A stretch of 64,000 nt of DNA. It comes from Flavobacterium sp. J372 (lineage in GTDB: Bacteria; Bacteroidota; Bacteroidia; Flavobacteriales; Flavobacteriaceae). This document shows positions 36,778 through 45,297 of the stretch, piece after piece; position 1 is the stretch's first letter; each line of letters opens with the position of its first letter. The stretch lies in the NCBI RefSeq assembly GCF_024699965.1, contig NZ_JAJOMZ010000004.1:558001-622000 (forward strand). The letters run 5' to 3'. Position numbers and translations under genes: made by a program. The notes under the pieces were generated by a model. That model did no database searches. It was not told the origin of the DNA and worked only from the letters and a program-made list of their open reading frames with translations.

Positions 36778-37383
36778 ATGTTTTCAAGTATTGCGTTCCC
36801 TGTTTTTGAGCAAAGCATCAATGATTACCACAAGTATGACTCTGTAGACCAGCCTATTGCCAATCCGTATCCGAAAGATAAGATTGAGCACCTGCTGTAT
36901 GCAAAAAATTGGGTAGATACCGTGCAATGGCATTATGAAGACATCATACGCGACCCGAACATTGACCCGATCGAGGCTTTAGTGCTAAAGCGTAAAATCG
37001 ACGCATCAAACCAGGTGCGTACCGATATGGTGGAATATATTGACAGCTATTTTCTCCAGAAATATAAGGATGTACAGCCAAAACCTGACGCAAAGATTAA
37101 CAGCGAAAGCCCGGCTTGGGCGCTGGACAGGCTTTCAATTTTGGCATTGAAAATCCACCATATGGCTGAGGAAGCGAATCGTGAAGAAGCATCACCGGAA
37201 CACCGTGCTAAATGCCGGGAAAAACTTAATGTTTTGCTTGAGCAGAAGAAAGATCTTTCAACTGCGATTGACGACTTACTGGCTGATATTGAAGCAGGAG
37301 ACAAGTTTATGAAGGTGTACAAGCAGATGAAAATGTACAACGACGAAGAGCTGAACCCGGTATTGTACCAGAACAAAAAATAA
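36778..37383 (+). CDS. DUF4254 protein
   Basis: A 201-residue soluble, largely helical protein of the DUF4254 family, found beside LPS glycosyltransferases in Bacteroidota. Characteristic segments: the N-terminal FEQSINDYHKYD, LLYAKNWVDTVQWHYEDIIRDPNIDP, and a helical C-terminus with VYKQMKMYNDEELNPVLYQ. No catalytic motif is recognised. It precedes the GT9 glycosyltransferase by 5 bp, so it probably serves LPS core assembly; the role itself is unknown. Start at 36778 is set by the promoter just upstream; a longer frame to 36709 is not used. Confidence 0.82.
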   Translation: MFSSIAFPVFEQSINDYHKYDSVDQPIANPYPKDKIEHLLYAKNWVDTVQWHYEDIIRDPNIDPIEALVLKRKIDASNQVRTDMVEYIDSYFLQKYKDVQPKPDAKINSESPAWALDRLSILALKIHHMAEEANREEASPEHRAKCREKLNVLLEQKKDLSTAIDDLLADIEAGDKFMKVYKQMKMYNDEELNPVLYQNKK

Positions 37384-37388
37384 CGGCG

Positions 37389-38427
37389 ATGGCCGGCAAG
37401 CACATTTTAGTGATAAGGCTCTCGGCAATGGGCGACGTCGCAATGACGGGTCCCGGTGCTGAGAGCCTTACTTTTACAGCATCCCGGCGTACAAGTGACG
37501 GTGCTTTCGCGCGAATTTTACAGGCCGTTTTTTGATGGTATCCCGAATCTTAATTTCGTGGCAGCCGACGTAAAAGGCAGGCACAAAGGCTTTTGGGGGC
37601 TGTTCCGGCTGTTTCGTGAACTCAGGAAGCTGAAAATCAATGCAGTGGCAGACCTCCATAATGTGCTGCGGTCAAAAATCATTACCGCATTGTTTAAACT
37701 TTCGGGTGTAAAAACCGCAGCAACCGACAAAGCCCGAACTGAGAAAAAGGCTCTGACCCGTACTGAAAATAAAGTGTTTAAACCGCTGAAACCTGTAGTT
37801 CAGCGCCATGCCGAGACTTTTGAAAGGCTGGGATTTCCGGTAAAGCTGGACAATCCCCAATTTCCGGAAAAGCCGGAGGTAACACCTGAAATACAAAAAC
37901 TTACCGGTTCAAAATCCGGTAAATGGATCGGCGTCGCGCCGTTCGCGCAGCATCAGGGAAAAGTATATCCTGCCGATTTGATGAAGGACGTTATTAACGA
38001 ACTGGCAAGGCATAAGGAGTACAAAATATTTCTTTTTGGTGGAGGAGAGGAAGAAACAATCCAACTCGAAAATTTTGCTAAAGGCTTGCAAAACGTGGTG
38101 GTTACGCCGGGCAGATTAAGTTTCAAAGGTGAGTTGAACCTCATTGCAAATCTCGATTTGATGCTGAGCATGGATAGCGGGAATGCCCATATCGCTGCGA
38201 TGTATGGGGTAAAGACGGTAACAATATGGGGCGCAACGCATCCCTATGCAGGGTTTACACCGTTCCATCAACCTGAAAATCATCTGATTACTGCTGACAG
38301 AAATCAATATCCCTTACTGCCGACATCAATTTACGGAAACAAGATTATCCTTGGATATGAAGATGCGATGCGAACGATTACCCCCAAGCAAGTTGTAGAT
38401 AAAATTTATGATATTATTAACGCGTAG
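37389..38427 (+). pseudogene. Glycosyltransferase family 9 (heptosyltransferase-like), one frameshift
   Basis: GT-B glycosyltransferase of family 9, 345 residues after repair, adding heptose or a related sugar to the LPS core at the inner face of the membrane. N-terminus HILVIRLSAMGDVAMT is a GT9 hallmark (nucleotide-sugar binding) and joins VPVLRALLLQHPG after removing one base near the GGG at 37448-37450. The C-terminal part has MLSMDSGNAHIAAMYGVKTVTIWGATHP, the second hallmark. ATG at 37389. Coupled to DUF4254 with 5 bp between. Confidence 0.87.
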
Positions 38428-38684
38428 TTTCTTTCGTAAAAATCATTTCTTTATCCTAAACTTGTGAATAGTCGTAGCACATCTTTTAACAACCTCTTAA
38501 CATTACAATAAATTCTCACCAAAATAATTTTTTTCAGAGAAAAGTGCAATATTAAACTTTTGTTTGTATCTTTGCATTAGAATTTTATATATAATTATCC
38601 CACCAATCCGAGTTACATAACGTACGACTATGACCAATGCTTTAATATAAATAATTCACATCAATATTGAAGCTCGTATCAAGA
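38428..38684. other. Gene-free stretch with an orphan promoter and a 6-codon ORF
   Basis: AT-rich gap holding a plus-strand TATCTTTG (38567-38574), a perfect -7 element, and an ATG reading only six codons (38630-38650, MTNALI then TAA). No gene follows on the plus strand. It may be a decayed gene start or an uncharacterised small RNA; nothing else is visible. Confidence 0.35.
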
Positions 38685-38889
38685 TCAGCAAGTACATTCA
38701 GATCGATCAACATAAGTCTTATTACCGTTAGAATTTATATAGTAACAACCTCCTTCCGGGCCCTTTATGTAAGGTTTTGCCATTGTGAGTTCCACAGCTG
38801 CTTGAATTTGATGAAGAATCATCATCTGATGAAGAGCATCCATAGATTGATATTGTCAACAAAAAGGTAATTAGCAGTATTTGTTTCAT
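38685..38889 (-). pseudogene. Small lipoprotein with a PBCV-adaptor-like repeat, one frameshift
   Basis: 67 residues after repair. MKQILLITFLLTISIYGCSSS is a lipobox signal peptide; an Asp/Ser-rich linker follows, then CGTHNGKTLHKGPEGGCYYINSNGNKTYV, which resembles the PBCV-specific basic adaptor domain (G-P-x-G-G-x-Y-Y-x-N-x-x-G-x-K-x-Y). The frame breaks at a GGG (forward 38758-38760); removing one base gives the motif and a natural end (DRSECTC). Probably outer-membrane attached. A minus-strand TAGATTTG (forward 38911-38918) lies upstream. The four Cys residues may form disulphides (inference). Confidence 0.65.
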
Positions 38890-38910
38890 GGTGACATAAG
38901 TTTTTGTAAA

Positions 38911-38919
38911 GCAAATCTA
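38911..38919 (-). promoter_or_regulatory. -7 element of the small lipoprotein promoter
   Basis: On the minus strand TAGATTTGC, matching TAnnTTTG, 21 bp before the ATG at 38889. No clear TTG at -33. The remaining gap to the AraC gene (38920-39114) shows only AT-rich sequence and nothing I can call. Confidence 0.45.
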
Positions 38920-39114
38920 TGGCATTGAGCATTAAGCGATATAGGTAAAAATACGGTTTTTTAAAAAATGTTAAAAATGGTTGTTTGTGCCTAAATAATA
39001 TTGCGTTTTTAATGTACTGGTTAAATATGACCAATCCTGCCGGAGGTTATACCACTTGTAAAATCATACAAAAAAGGGCAGTCTCTCGACCACCCAGTAT
39101 TTTTAAATATTCAG

Positions 39115-40023
39115 TTAATTAAAACTTGCCCTGAATTCCGTCGGGCTTTGGCTGGTCTTAGCCTTAAACAGTTTGCTGAAGGATTGCGAATGTTCAAACC
39201 CCAGCATAAAAGCGATTTCGCTTACAGATAATTCAGTTGTTGACAATTGTTCTTTAGCTTTCCCAATCAATTTTTCATGGATGATTTGCTGCGTAGTCTG
39301 CCCTGTGTGCTGCTTCAGCAGGCTGCCAAGGTATTTGGGAGAGATGTTCAGCTTGTTTGCAATGTAGGTAACTGTAGGCAGTCCGTCGGCCATCAGGCTT
39401 TCGTTGCTGAAATAGTCTGCCAGTAACTCTTCAAGCTTTCCTAAAACTTTGCTGTTTGATATTTTCCTGGTGATGAACTGCCGCTCATAAAACCGCTGGG
39501 CATAGGCAAACAGCACTTCCAGGTGGGCTATCATCACTTCCTGGCTAAATTTGTCAATGTTTGTATTGTTTTCCTGCCTGATGTTTTCAATAATGCCATT
39601 GATGATATTTTCTTCCTTATCTGAAAGAAAAAGCGCTTCATTGGCCGCATACCCGAAATATTCGTACTGCTTAATTTTTTTGGCGAGCGGTGTATTCCAC
39701 AAAAAGTCAGGGTGAATGAAAAGCATCCAGCCTTCAAGCCTATCAGGCACACCACCCTCTTCGCCGCGCAGTATTTGGCCCGGTGCCATAAAAGCCATCA
39801 ATCCTTCGTCAAAATCATATTTCTGCTGGCCATAAATCAGTTTGTCACAGCCGCGCTTCATTGAAATTACATAAAAGTCAAAGATAACAGCATTAATATC
39901 GGGGTGATTCTGCAGCCCTTTCAGGTCGATAATACCGATAAGCGGGTGCTGCGGCTTAGGCAGGTCCATCAGCCGGTGCACTTCAGCAATAGATTTTATA
40001 CGGTATGGTGTTGTGTTTGCCAT
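39115..40023 (-). CDS. AraC-family transcriptional regulator
   Basis: A 302-residue cytoplasmic DNA-binding regulator. The C-terminal ~100 residues form the two-helix-turn-helix AraC domain: TVTYIANKLNISPKYLGSLLKQHTGQTTQQIIHEKLIGKAKEQL and LSVSEIAFMLGFEHSQSFSKLFKAKTSQSPTEFR, the second a strong match to the family signature. The N-terminal ~180 residues are a cupin-like sensing domain. It is 9 bp downstream of the DoxX gene on the same strand, at the end of the SDR-DUF2147-65 aa-DoxX operon, which it may control. Inducer unknown. Confidence 0.9.
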   Translation of the reverse strand: MANTTPYRIKSIAEVHRLMDLPKPQHPLIGIIDLKGLQNHPDINAVIFDFYVISMKRGCDKLIYGQQKYDFDEGLMAFMAPGQILRGEEGGVPDRLEGWMLFIHPDFLWNTPLAKKIKQYEYFGYAANEALFLSDKEENIINGIIENIRQENNTNIDKFSQEVMIAHLEVLFAYAQRFYERQFITRKISNSKVLGKLEELLADYFSNESLMADGLPTVTYIANKLNISPKYLGSLLKQHTGQTTQQIIHEKLIGKAKEQLSTTELSVSEIAFMLGFEHSQSFSKLFKAKTSQSPTEFRASFN

Positions 40024-40031
40024 AGTGCAAG

Positions 40032-40382
40032 TTACTTAAAATTAAACGGATATTTGAGCCAGATGAGTATAAGTGGTACGGCAAGGAACGGAATTTCGAT
40101 AAGGGCAGTGCGTACATCACCCGCCCGTAATGACAGCGCCATGATAAGCAAAATGGTAATTGCGCTGATGATGTTGCCAATAAAGAACGTTCTCGGGAAA
40201 TGCAGCAGCAGCCCTGTAATGATGGAGAGCCCGCCCACAAAAGGCGCCATGCTGCGGGTAATGCCCAGGTTGGCCATAATCTTTGCCTGTTCGGGTGTTG
40301 GCGGCTGGAAGGCATCCCAACCGTGCTTCAGGCTCAAAGCCACCGAAGCCAGAAGCAATATTGACGAAATTACAATCTTCAT
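40032..40382 (-). CDS. DoxX-like small membrane protein
   Basis: A 116-residue protein with four hydrophobic segments, the DoxX/DoxX-like plan, including SIITGLLLHFPRTFFIGNIISAITILLIMAL and VPLILIWLKYPF. Its role in this family is linked loosely to redox/quinone-dependent membrane functions and stress; here it is not defined. It lies between the 65-residue gene (1 bp away) and araC (9 bp away) in one minus-strand operon. Assignment by topology and length is moderate. Confidence 0.65.
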   Translation of the reverse strand: MKIVISSILLLASVALSLKHGWDAFQPPTPEQAKIMANLGITRSMAPFVGGLSIITGLLLHFPRTFFIGNIISAITILLIMALSLRAGDVRTALIEIPFLAVPLILIWLKYPFNFK

Positions 40383-40383
40383 A

Positions 40384-40581
40384 TTAACCGAGTATATAGG
40401 TTTCCATTAAATACCCTGCTACAATTGCCGGGGGCAGACCCAGGGCAGCACTTAAAAGGGCTCTTTTTGCCTTGGTTGGAGAATTTTTCCTGTGCTTTAA
40501 ATACAGGAACAAGCCTACGGGCGGCATAGCGTTTGAAGCGATGAGCCAAAATCTTGATAGATTATCATTTGTATTTTTCAT
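40384..40581 (-). CDS. Small membrane protein, unknown function
   Basis: A 65-residue protein with two probable membrane helices: FWLIASNAMPPVGLFLYLKHR and LLSAALGLPPAIVAGYLMETYILG, joined by a basic loop (KNSPTKAKRA). I do not recognise the family, but a two-TM protein of this size with a central basic loop and Pro-Pro motifs in the helices recurs in Bacteroidota. It sits 10 bp after the DUF2147 gene and 1 bp before the DoxX-like gene, so it is co-expressed with them. Confidence 0.6.
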   Translation of the reverse strand: MKNTNDNLSRFWLIASNAMPPVGLFLYLKHRKNSPTKAKRALLSAALGLPPAIVAGYLMETYILG

Positions 40582-40591
40582 ATTAATAGTT

Positions 40592-41030
40592 TTATTGTTT
40601 TACACGCTTCCATTTAAATGTTTTACCCATGATGGGAATACCCTTGTAACCGCGGGTTTCAAGGCTGTTAAGGCTGGTGAGTTTACCTTTTATGCTGTAA
40701 GTATTGCCGTCTTGCACACTATAGAGACTACCGTCAATATATTCGCCGTCCTTATACACAAGGTTTGTAATGTGTACCAGACCCTGCCGCGGCCTGTTCC
40801 GGAACTTTTTGTCGGGATTTTCAGTATCTTTTTTAGATGTTTTGCCGTCGGCTTCAAACATATCTTTAGCCCATAGCAGCCTGCCGGAAAAAGTGTCGCC
40901 TGATTTGAAAATTTCTATCTTGTAGTCATCACATTGCCAGGTGCCGACAATCATGTCTGCAGGAATTTTTTGTCCGAATGCCGTAAAAGAGAGTATTAAT
41001 ATCACGGCTGCTAAAAATGGTTTTTTTCAT
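40592..41030 (-). pseudogene. DUF2147 secreted protein, one frameshift in the signal peptide
   Basis: 145 residues after repair. DUF2147 proteins are small lipocalin-like periplasmic beta-barrels: IVGTWQCDDYKIEIFKSGDTFSGRLLWAKDM, PRQGLVHITNLVYKDGEYIDGSLYSVQDGNTY and the closing GKTFKWKRVKQ are typical. The break is at a T5 run (forward A 41013-41017), within the signal peptide; removing one base gives MKKTILAAVILILSFTAFGQ with a cut after GQ. The ATG at 41030 overlaps the SDR stop by four bases (ATGA), supporting this start. Ligand unknown. Confidence 0.8.
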
Positions 41031-41824
41031 TGTTGAGGTTTTAATGATTGATATTGAGTTGCCTTAAAATTTTTAAATTCCCTGTGCCCGAATTTTATCA
41101 GCATACCCGGCAGCAACCTGCTCACAAGTTTTATTATGCTTACAGCAAATGGTTTCAGCTCCGGCTTATTGTTGCGCAATGCTTTCAGCGCGGTGGCTAC
41201 CATTTTGTCGGCATCCATCATCATTCGCGGATTGGGTTTAACTGCCCAGTCATTTTGAAGGTTGGTATTCACCCCGGGCGGAATCATCTCAAATACCCTG
41301 ATGTTGGTATCCTGAAGCTGTAAGCGCAATGCTTGGGTATATGCATGAACCCCGGCTTTACTGGCACTATATATAGGTGCAACACTATATGGCATATAAG
41401 CAATGGCTGATGATACGTTTACAATGCCGGCCTCGTTTTGCTTAGCAAGGTGTGGTAGGAATTTGTGTACCATTTGTATTGTACCGGTAAGGTTAGTGCT
41501 TATCTCCCTGGTAACATCTTCTATGTCCGATAATGCATCCTGCAAGTCTATAAGCCGCATAAGCCCTGCATTGTTGATGATGAGGTTGAGCTGTGGGAAC
41601 TGCTGTGTTACCATTGCATAAAGCTGCTCAATATCATCGGGGTTGCTTACATCGCTCTGGAATGTTGCGATTTGTGGGTAAAGCTTCTTGGCTTGGTTAA
41701 GGGCACTAAGGTTACGCCCTGTCACAATAATTGTGGCTCCTGTGGCTGTAAGCTGTTTTACAAGCTCAAGGCCCAGGCCGCTGGTTCCGCCTGTAATAAG
41801 TACGGTGCTGTTTTGTAGATTCAT
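41027..41824 (-). CDS. SDR-family oxidoreductase (DltE-like)
   Basis: A 265-residue NAD(P)-dependent short-chain dehydrogenase. Cofactor motif VLITGGTSGLGLELV (TGxxxGxG), NNAG as NLIINNAG, and the catalytic YSASKAGVHAYTQAL (YxxxK) with an upstream Ser in NVSSAIAY. Substrate unknown. I start at 41824 (MNLQNSTVLITGG); upstream residues to 41860 are not family-like. It is the first gene of a minus-strand operon (SDR, DUF2147, 65 aa, DoxX, AraC) and its stop overlaps the next start as ATGA. Confidence 0.88.
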   Translation of the reverse strand: MNLQNSTVLITGGTSGLGLELVKQLTATGATIIVTGRNLSALNQAKKLYPQIATFQSDVSNPDDIEQLYAMVTQQFPQLNLIINNAGLMRLIDLQDALSDIEDVTREISTNLTGTIQMVHKFLPHLAKQNEAGIVNVSSAIAYMPYSVAPIYSASKAGVHAYTQALRLQLQDTNIRVFEMIPPGVNTNLQNDWAVKPNPRMMMDADKMVATALKALRNNKPELKPFAVSIIKLVSRLLPGMLIKFGHREFKNFKATQYQSLKPQQ

Positions 41825-41914
41825 TTCTCTGATTTTTGATACAGCAAAGTTGCGCCGCAATCAAAAAAGAGATGTAGCCGAAAGTCAGGATGTTGTAGCT
41901 GAAATTCGCTAAAT

Positions 41915-41942
41915 AAAAAAGGGTGCCAATCCGGCACCCTTT
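41915..41942. terminator. Terminator of the PaaE-like reductase gene
   Basis: Stem GGGTGCC/GGCACCC (41921-41927 with 41933-41939), loop AATCC. On the minus strand it ends in T6 and closes the reductase gene, whose stop is 33 bp away; a short T run also follows on the plus strand. Confidence 0.8.
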
Positions 41943-41974
41943 CAATTTAAATTGTTCAATCTTTCAATTAAAGA

Positions 41975-43028
41975 TTAAACATCATCATAATCCACATAAA
42001 TATCCGGTGACGTTGGGTGTGCCTGGCAGGTAAGGATGAGGCCCTCGGCAATTTCGCCATCGGTAAGTATCGCATTCTTTTTCATCTCGGCGCTGCCTTT
42101 GGTAATGCGGGCCATACAGCTGCTGCAGATTCCGCCCTGGCACGAGTAAGGCGCATCAACTCCCTGTTTCAATGCGGCGTCAAGTATAGTCATGTTCTGC
42201 GACATGATAAAGGTGGTCTCCTCATCGTCAACCATCACCGTAATGTTTGTTTGCCCGTCAAGATTTTGTGCAATCGGCTTTTCGGCAATAGGGGTAGAGA
42301 ACAGCTCGAACTTGATGTTCTTCTCCGGCACATTGCTTTCGCGAAGCACATCATTCACGGTAAGTATCATATCTTCAGGGTCCGCACAGGTAGAATTTTT
42401 CAAATTCCTTTTCCTTGTGTTTGTTCTTTATCACAAAATTCACTGTAGAGCGCTCAATACGCCCGAAGATGCTCTCACCGTCACGTGCCTGGCTGTACAC
42501 AAAATGTACAAACAGGCGGCCTACATACTTCAGTTGGAGGTCGTGCAGCTGCTGGTGGAAAATGGTTTCCTGCGGGTCTTTATTGCCGTACACCAGCACA
42601 AAAGTACTCTCGGGCTCACTCTCAAGCACCGACTGCAGTATCGACATTACCGGCGTAATACCACTCCCTGCTGCAAAGGCTCCGTAATTGCGTTGGCGGT
42701 CGGGTTTCGGCTCAAAAGTGAAGTTGCCCTCGGGTGTGCCAACTTCCATGGTGTGGCCGGCTGCCAGCTTTTCGTTGGCAAAAACGGAGAACCCGCCATT
42801 TTTTACGGCCTTAATAGCCACGCGCAGTTCGCCGCTGTTGGGCGAAGAGCATATAGAATATGCCTTGCGAACCTCCTGGCCTTCAAAAGTTGTCTTTATG
42901 TTGATGTATTGCCCGGCCTTGAATTTGTAGTCTTCTTTAAGGGCATCAGGTATTTCAAAGGCTATAGATACCGCGTGGGGTGTCTCGCGCCTTACGTCTT
43001 TTATGGTAAGCGTATTAAATGTCGACAT
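41975..43028 (-). pseudogene. PaaE-like flavin/2Fe-2S oxidoreductase, one frameshift
   Basis: 350 residues after repair, the phenylacetate-CoA-oxygenase-reductase/ferredoxin-NADP-reductase type. N-terminal FAD domain (RKAYSICSSPNSGELRVAIK), NAD domain (GSGITPVMSILQSVLESEPESTFVLVYGN), and a C-terminal plant-type 2Fe-2S domain with CQGGICSSCMA...LTCQAHP (four Cys ligands). The break is at CCC (forward GGG 42378-42380); removing one base gives FYLCGPEDMI, the expected junction. It passes electrons from NAD(P)H to an oxygenase or reductase not in this window. Monocistronic, ending in the hairpin 41915-41942. Confidence 0.87.
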
Positions 43029-43103
43029 TCAAAAATATTTCAGCAAAAATAAGCATTACTTAAGAGTGCATTAAATGGTTTTCACAAAAATTTATACTTA
43101 AGA

Positions 43104-43136
43104 TTGTTATGCATAGGAAAATTATGTATAGATTTG
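43104..43136 (+). promoter_or_regulatory. Promoter of the PadR operon with a palindromic candidate operator
   Basis: TTG (43104-43106), 22-bp spacer, TAGATTTG (43129-43136), ending 4 bp before the PadR ATG. The spacer holds a perfect 8-bp palindrome TATGCATA (43108-43115), a plausible site for PadR self-repression; the operator is inference. Confidence 0.6.
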
Positions 43137-43140
43137 TGTT

Positions 43141-43488
43141 ATGAAAAATTCGCAACTATATAAAGGCAGCCTTAATACCATCATCATGAAACTGCTGGAA
43201 GAAAACGGCAGGATGTATGGCTATGAGATTACGCAGAATGTAAAGGCGGCAACCAAAGGAGAGCTTGCCATAACCGAAGGCGCTTTATACCCGGCGCTGC
43301 ATAAGCTTGAAAGTGAAGGCCTTCTTACCGTTGAAGTAGAGAAAGTAGACAACCGACTGCGTAAATACTACAAGCTTACAGAAGACGGGCATAAGGAAAC
43401 TGCTAACCGGCTGAGTGAGCTGGAAGAGTTTATAAAGACCATGCAGGGGCTTGTAAAATCAAAAGTAAAACCTGACTTACAATTTTAA
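43141..43488 (+). CDS. PadR-family transcriptional regulator
   Basis: A 115-residue winged-helix regulator. Family features: GSLNTIIMKLLEENGRMYGYEITQ, the recognition part ITEGALYPALHKLESEGLLTVE, and the wing/dimer helix RLRKYYKLTEDGHKE. PadR proteins usually repress a neighbouring membrane or transport operon, here probably the two membrane proteins and the DUF5687/ABC pair that follow. 3 bp separates it from the next gene. A near-consensus promoter with a palindrome lies just upstream. Confidence 0.92.
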   Translation: MKNSQLYKGSLNTIIMKLLEENGRMYGYEITQNVKAATKGELAITEGALYPALHKLESEGLLTVEVEKVDNRLRKYYKLTEDGHKETANRLSELEEFIKTMQGLVKSKVKPDLQF

Positions 43489-43491
43489 GTT

Positions 43492-44118
43492 ATGAAACTG
43501 ACTGCGAACAACATTAAGTTTATTGACAGGTATCTTGAAAATTCAGGAGTGAAGTATATTGACGTCCGTATGGAAATGACTGACCACATTGCTACTGCGC
43601 TTGAAGAAATGGACGGCGATTTTTATGATAATTTTAAGAGTTATATGATAGCTAACAAAAGTCTTTTTCTTACTACTAATAGGAAATTTATCAGGGCTGC
43701 AATCGGCACGGCTTTGCGAACCATTGGTCAGCAAATGGTTGGGCCTTGGTTTTTATTGCCTTTTTCACTCATGCTTTGTGTACTCTATTTTATAGGCCCC
43801 ACTACTGCGGAAGATGTTGAGTGGGCGCAAATGGCTTATATGTTGTGTTTTTTATTGTTCATAGTGTATTATGTTGCGGTAAAGGATGTAAAGAAAAATT
43901 TGTTTTCGGCCGCAGACAAAATCTTGTTTTCAGGGTGGCTATTAATTTATATAAGCTTCCATATAGTGATACGTTTGAAAATTAAAGACAATTATAAGAT
44001 GGTCGTTTATGCCTTCTTCATATCGCTCACTTTTGCTATAGTTACTGCTTTTTATAAGATGATTTCAAAGTACAAAAAACAATATTATGCAGAAGCAACC
44101 CCGCAAAATATCGGCTGA
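43492..44118 (+). CDS. Membrane protein with an N-terminal PadR-associated domain
   Basis: A 208-residue protein: a soluble N-terminal ~90 residues with FIDRYLENSGVKYIDVRMEMTDHIATALEEMDGDFYD, then five hydrophobic segments (residues ~85-195). The N-terminal part resembles the domain of its downstream neighbour and of other PadR-operon partners, with a D-H-x-A motif. These may act as permease-like partners controlled by PadR, but the function is unknown. It overlaps the next gene by 32 bp, so the two are co-translated. Confidence 0.7.
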   Translation: MKLTANNIKFIDRYLENSGVKYIDVRMEMTDHIATALEEMDGDFYDNFKSYMIANKSLFLTTNRKFIRAAIGTALRTIGQQMVGPWFLLPFSLMLCVLYFIGPTTAEDVEWAQMAYMLCFLLFIVYYVAVKDVKKNLFSAADKILFSGWLLIYISFHIVIRLKIKDNYKMVVYAFFISLTFAIVTAFYKMISKYKKQYYAEATPQNIG

Positions 44119-44797
44119 TGAAATGGAGGCTCTGTTTACCTTCACACGGCAGCACTATGTAGAGTTTTATGACTTGCAGGCAGAGCTGGCCGACCACCTG
44201 GCCAATGCCATAGAAGCGCAGTGGGAAGCCGACCCTAACGTATCATTCAGCATAGCACTTGACAGGGAGTTTAAGAAGTTCGGCATCTTCGGATTTACAG
44301 ATATTGTAGAGAGGAGAAAAGCCCACCTTTCAAAACGTTACCGCCGGATTGCCTGGGGATATTTTAAGGAGTTTTTCACGCTGCCGAAGGTAATGCTTAC
44401 ATTAGCGCTTATAGGGCTATACTGGCTGCTGCTGGTAAAGCTCTCTTACGGCGGTACAATAGCAATGGTTTCGGTAATAATACTGTCGGCAGTTTCACTA
44501 TACTATGCCATCCGCCAAAACCGTTTCCATGCCCGGAAAGCTAAGATTGAAGGCAAAAGGTGGCTTTTTGAGGAAATGATCTTCAATGCAGGAATGATAA
44601 CGTTTATTATAACACCACAACTCCTGCTAAGATCATGGGACCTATTCGGAACTGCATTTTCAAACCAGTGGACTGCCCTTGCCTTTGCATCAGCTTTTGT
44701 ATCATTTACAATCCTGCAATATGTAATGCTCATCCGCATACCAAAGCAGGCACAGGAGCATTTAGAGAAGATATATCCGGAGTATAGGGTAACCTGA
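44087..44797 (+). CDS. Paralogous membrane protein of the PadR operon
   Basis: A 236-residue protein with a soluble N-terminus (FTRQHYVEFYDLQAELADHLANAIEAQWEADPNVSFSIALDREFKKFG) and four or five membrane segments after residue ~95. The D-H-L-A-N motif aligns with the E-M-T-D-H-I-A-T motif of the gene before it, so the two are related by duplication. Overlap of 32 bp with the upstream gene. No catalytic motif seen. Function unknown. Confidence 0.7.
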   Translation: MQKQPRKISADEMEALFTFTRQHYVEFYDLQAELADHLANAIEAQWEADPNVSFSIALDREFKKFGIFGFTDIVERRKAHLSKRYRRIAWGYFKEFFTLPKVMLTLALIGLYWLLLVKLSYGGTIAMVSVIILSAVSLYYAIRQNRFHARKAKIEGKRWLFEEMIFNAGMITFIITPQLLLRSWDLFGTAFSNQWTALAFASAFVSFTILQYVMLIRIPKQAQEHLEKIYPEYRVT

Positions 44798-44829
44798 CAT
44801 TAGTTATATTTGCTTTCAATCACTGCAAC

Positions 44830-45228
44830 ATGATAAGTAAAGCATTTTACCGCAGGCCACTTTTCTACGCTTCATTTATAGTAATTGCAATCGGGGTTTC
44901 AGGCCTTTACTCAAATCTTCAGCAAAAAGCCGCTTATGCAAGAAGCACAATTGTATATGCAGGTGTATTGGAGAGACCCAATGATTGTGAAAATCTGACT
45001 AAATGGGACAGCTATGCTAAAGTGCGATATCAGGAGAAAGTTTATGTAATGAAAATTACCCGGTCAAATTGCGAAAGCCTAATACAGGACAAGGTAGTTG
45101 TGAGATTTGACCATGAAAGCAACAGCCTCTTTTTTCCTGACGAAAAGTTTGTCGGTCAAATAGCCTCTAGTGCAGCAATAGCTTTAATTGGTCTTATCAT
45201 CGCATTTATAGGATGGAAGAGAATGTAA
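44830..45228 (+). CDS. Two-span membrane protein, unknown function
   Basis: A 132-residue protein with a TM near residues 12-30 (LFYASFIVIAIGVSGLY), an extracytoplasmic part with two conserved-looking Cys (ERPNDCENLTKW and ITRSNCESLI), and a C-terminal TM (IASSAAIALIGLIIAFIGW). The layout resembles DUF3592-type proteins, but the family is not certain. It follows the PadR group by 32 bp and precedes DUF5687 by 69 bp, possibly co-transcribed. The two Cys could form a disulphide; this is inference. Confidence 0.6.
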   Translation: MISKAFYRRPLFYASFIVIAIGVSGLYSNLQQKAAYARSTIVYAGVLERPNDCENLTKWDSYAKVRYQEKVYVMKITRSNCESLIQDKVVVRFDHESNSLFFPDEKFVGQIASSAAIALIGLIIAFIGWKRM

Positions 45229-45297
45229 TTACTCGCAAAATTTTGTAACTTTCACCCACAGCCATATACTTATATATATAAACCAAACCAACACACA

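Noticed and set aside
38822-39034. 70-codon minus-strand frame upstream of the small lipoprotein
   Set aside because: It runs through the promoter element of the lipoprotein gene in another frame and has no recognisable feature.
42192-43052. 286-codon plus-strand open frame over the PaaE-like gene
   Set aside because: Antisense to a well-supported reductase gene; composition and lack of motifs mark it as a shadow.
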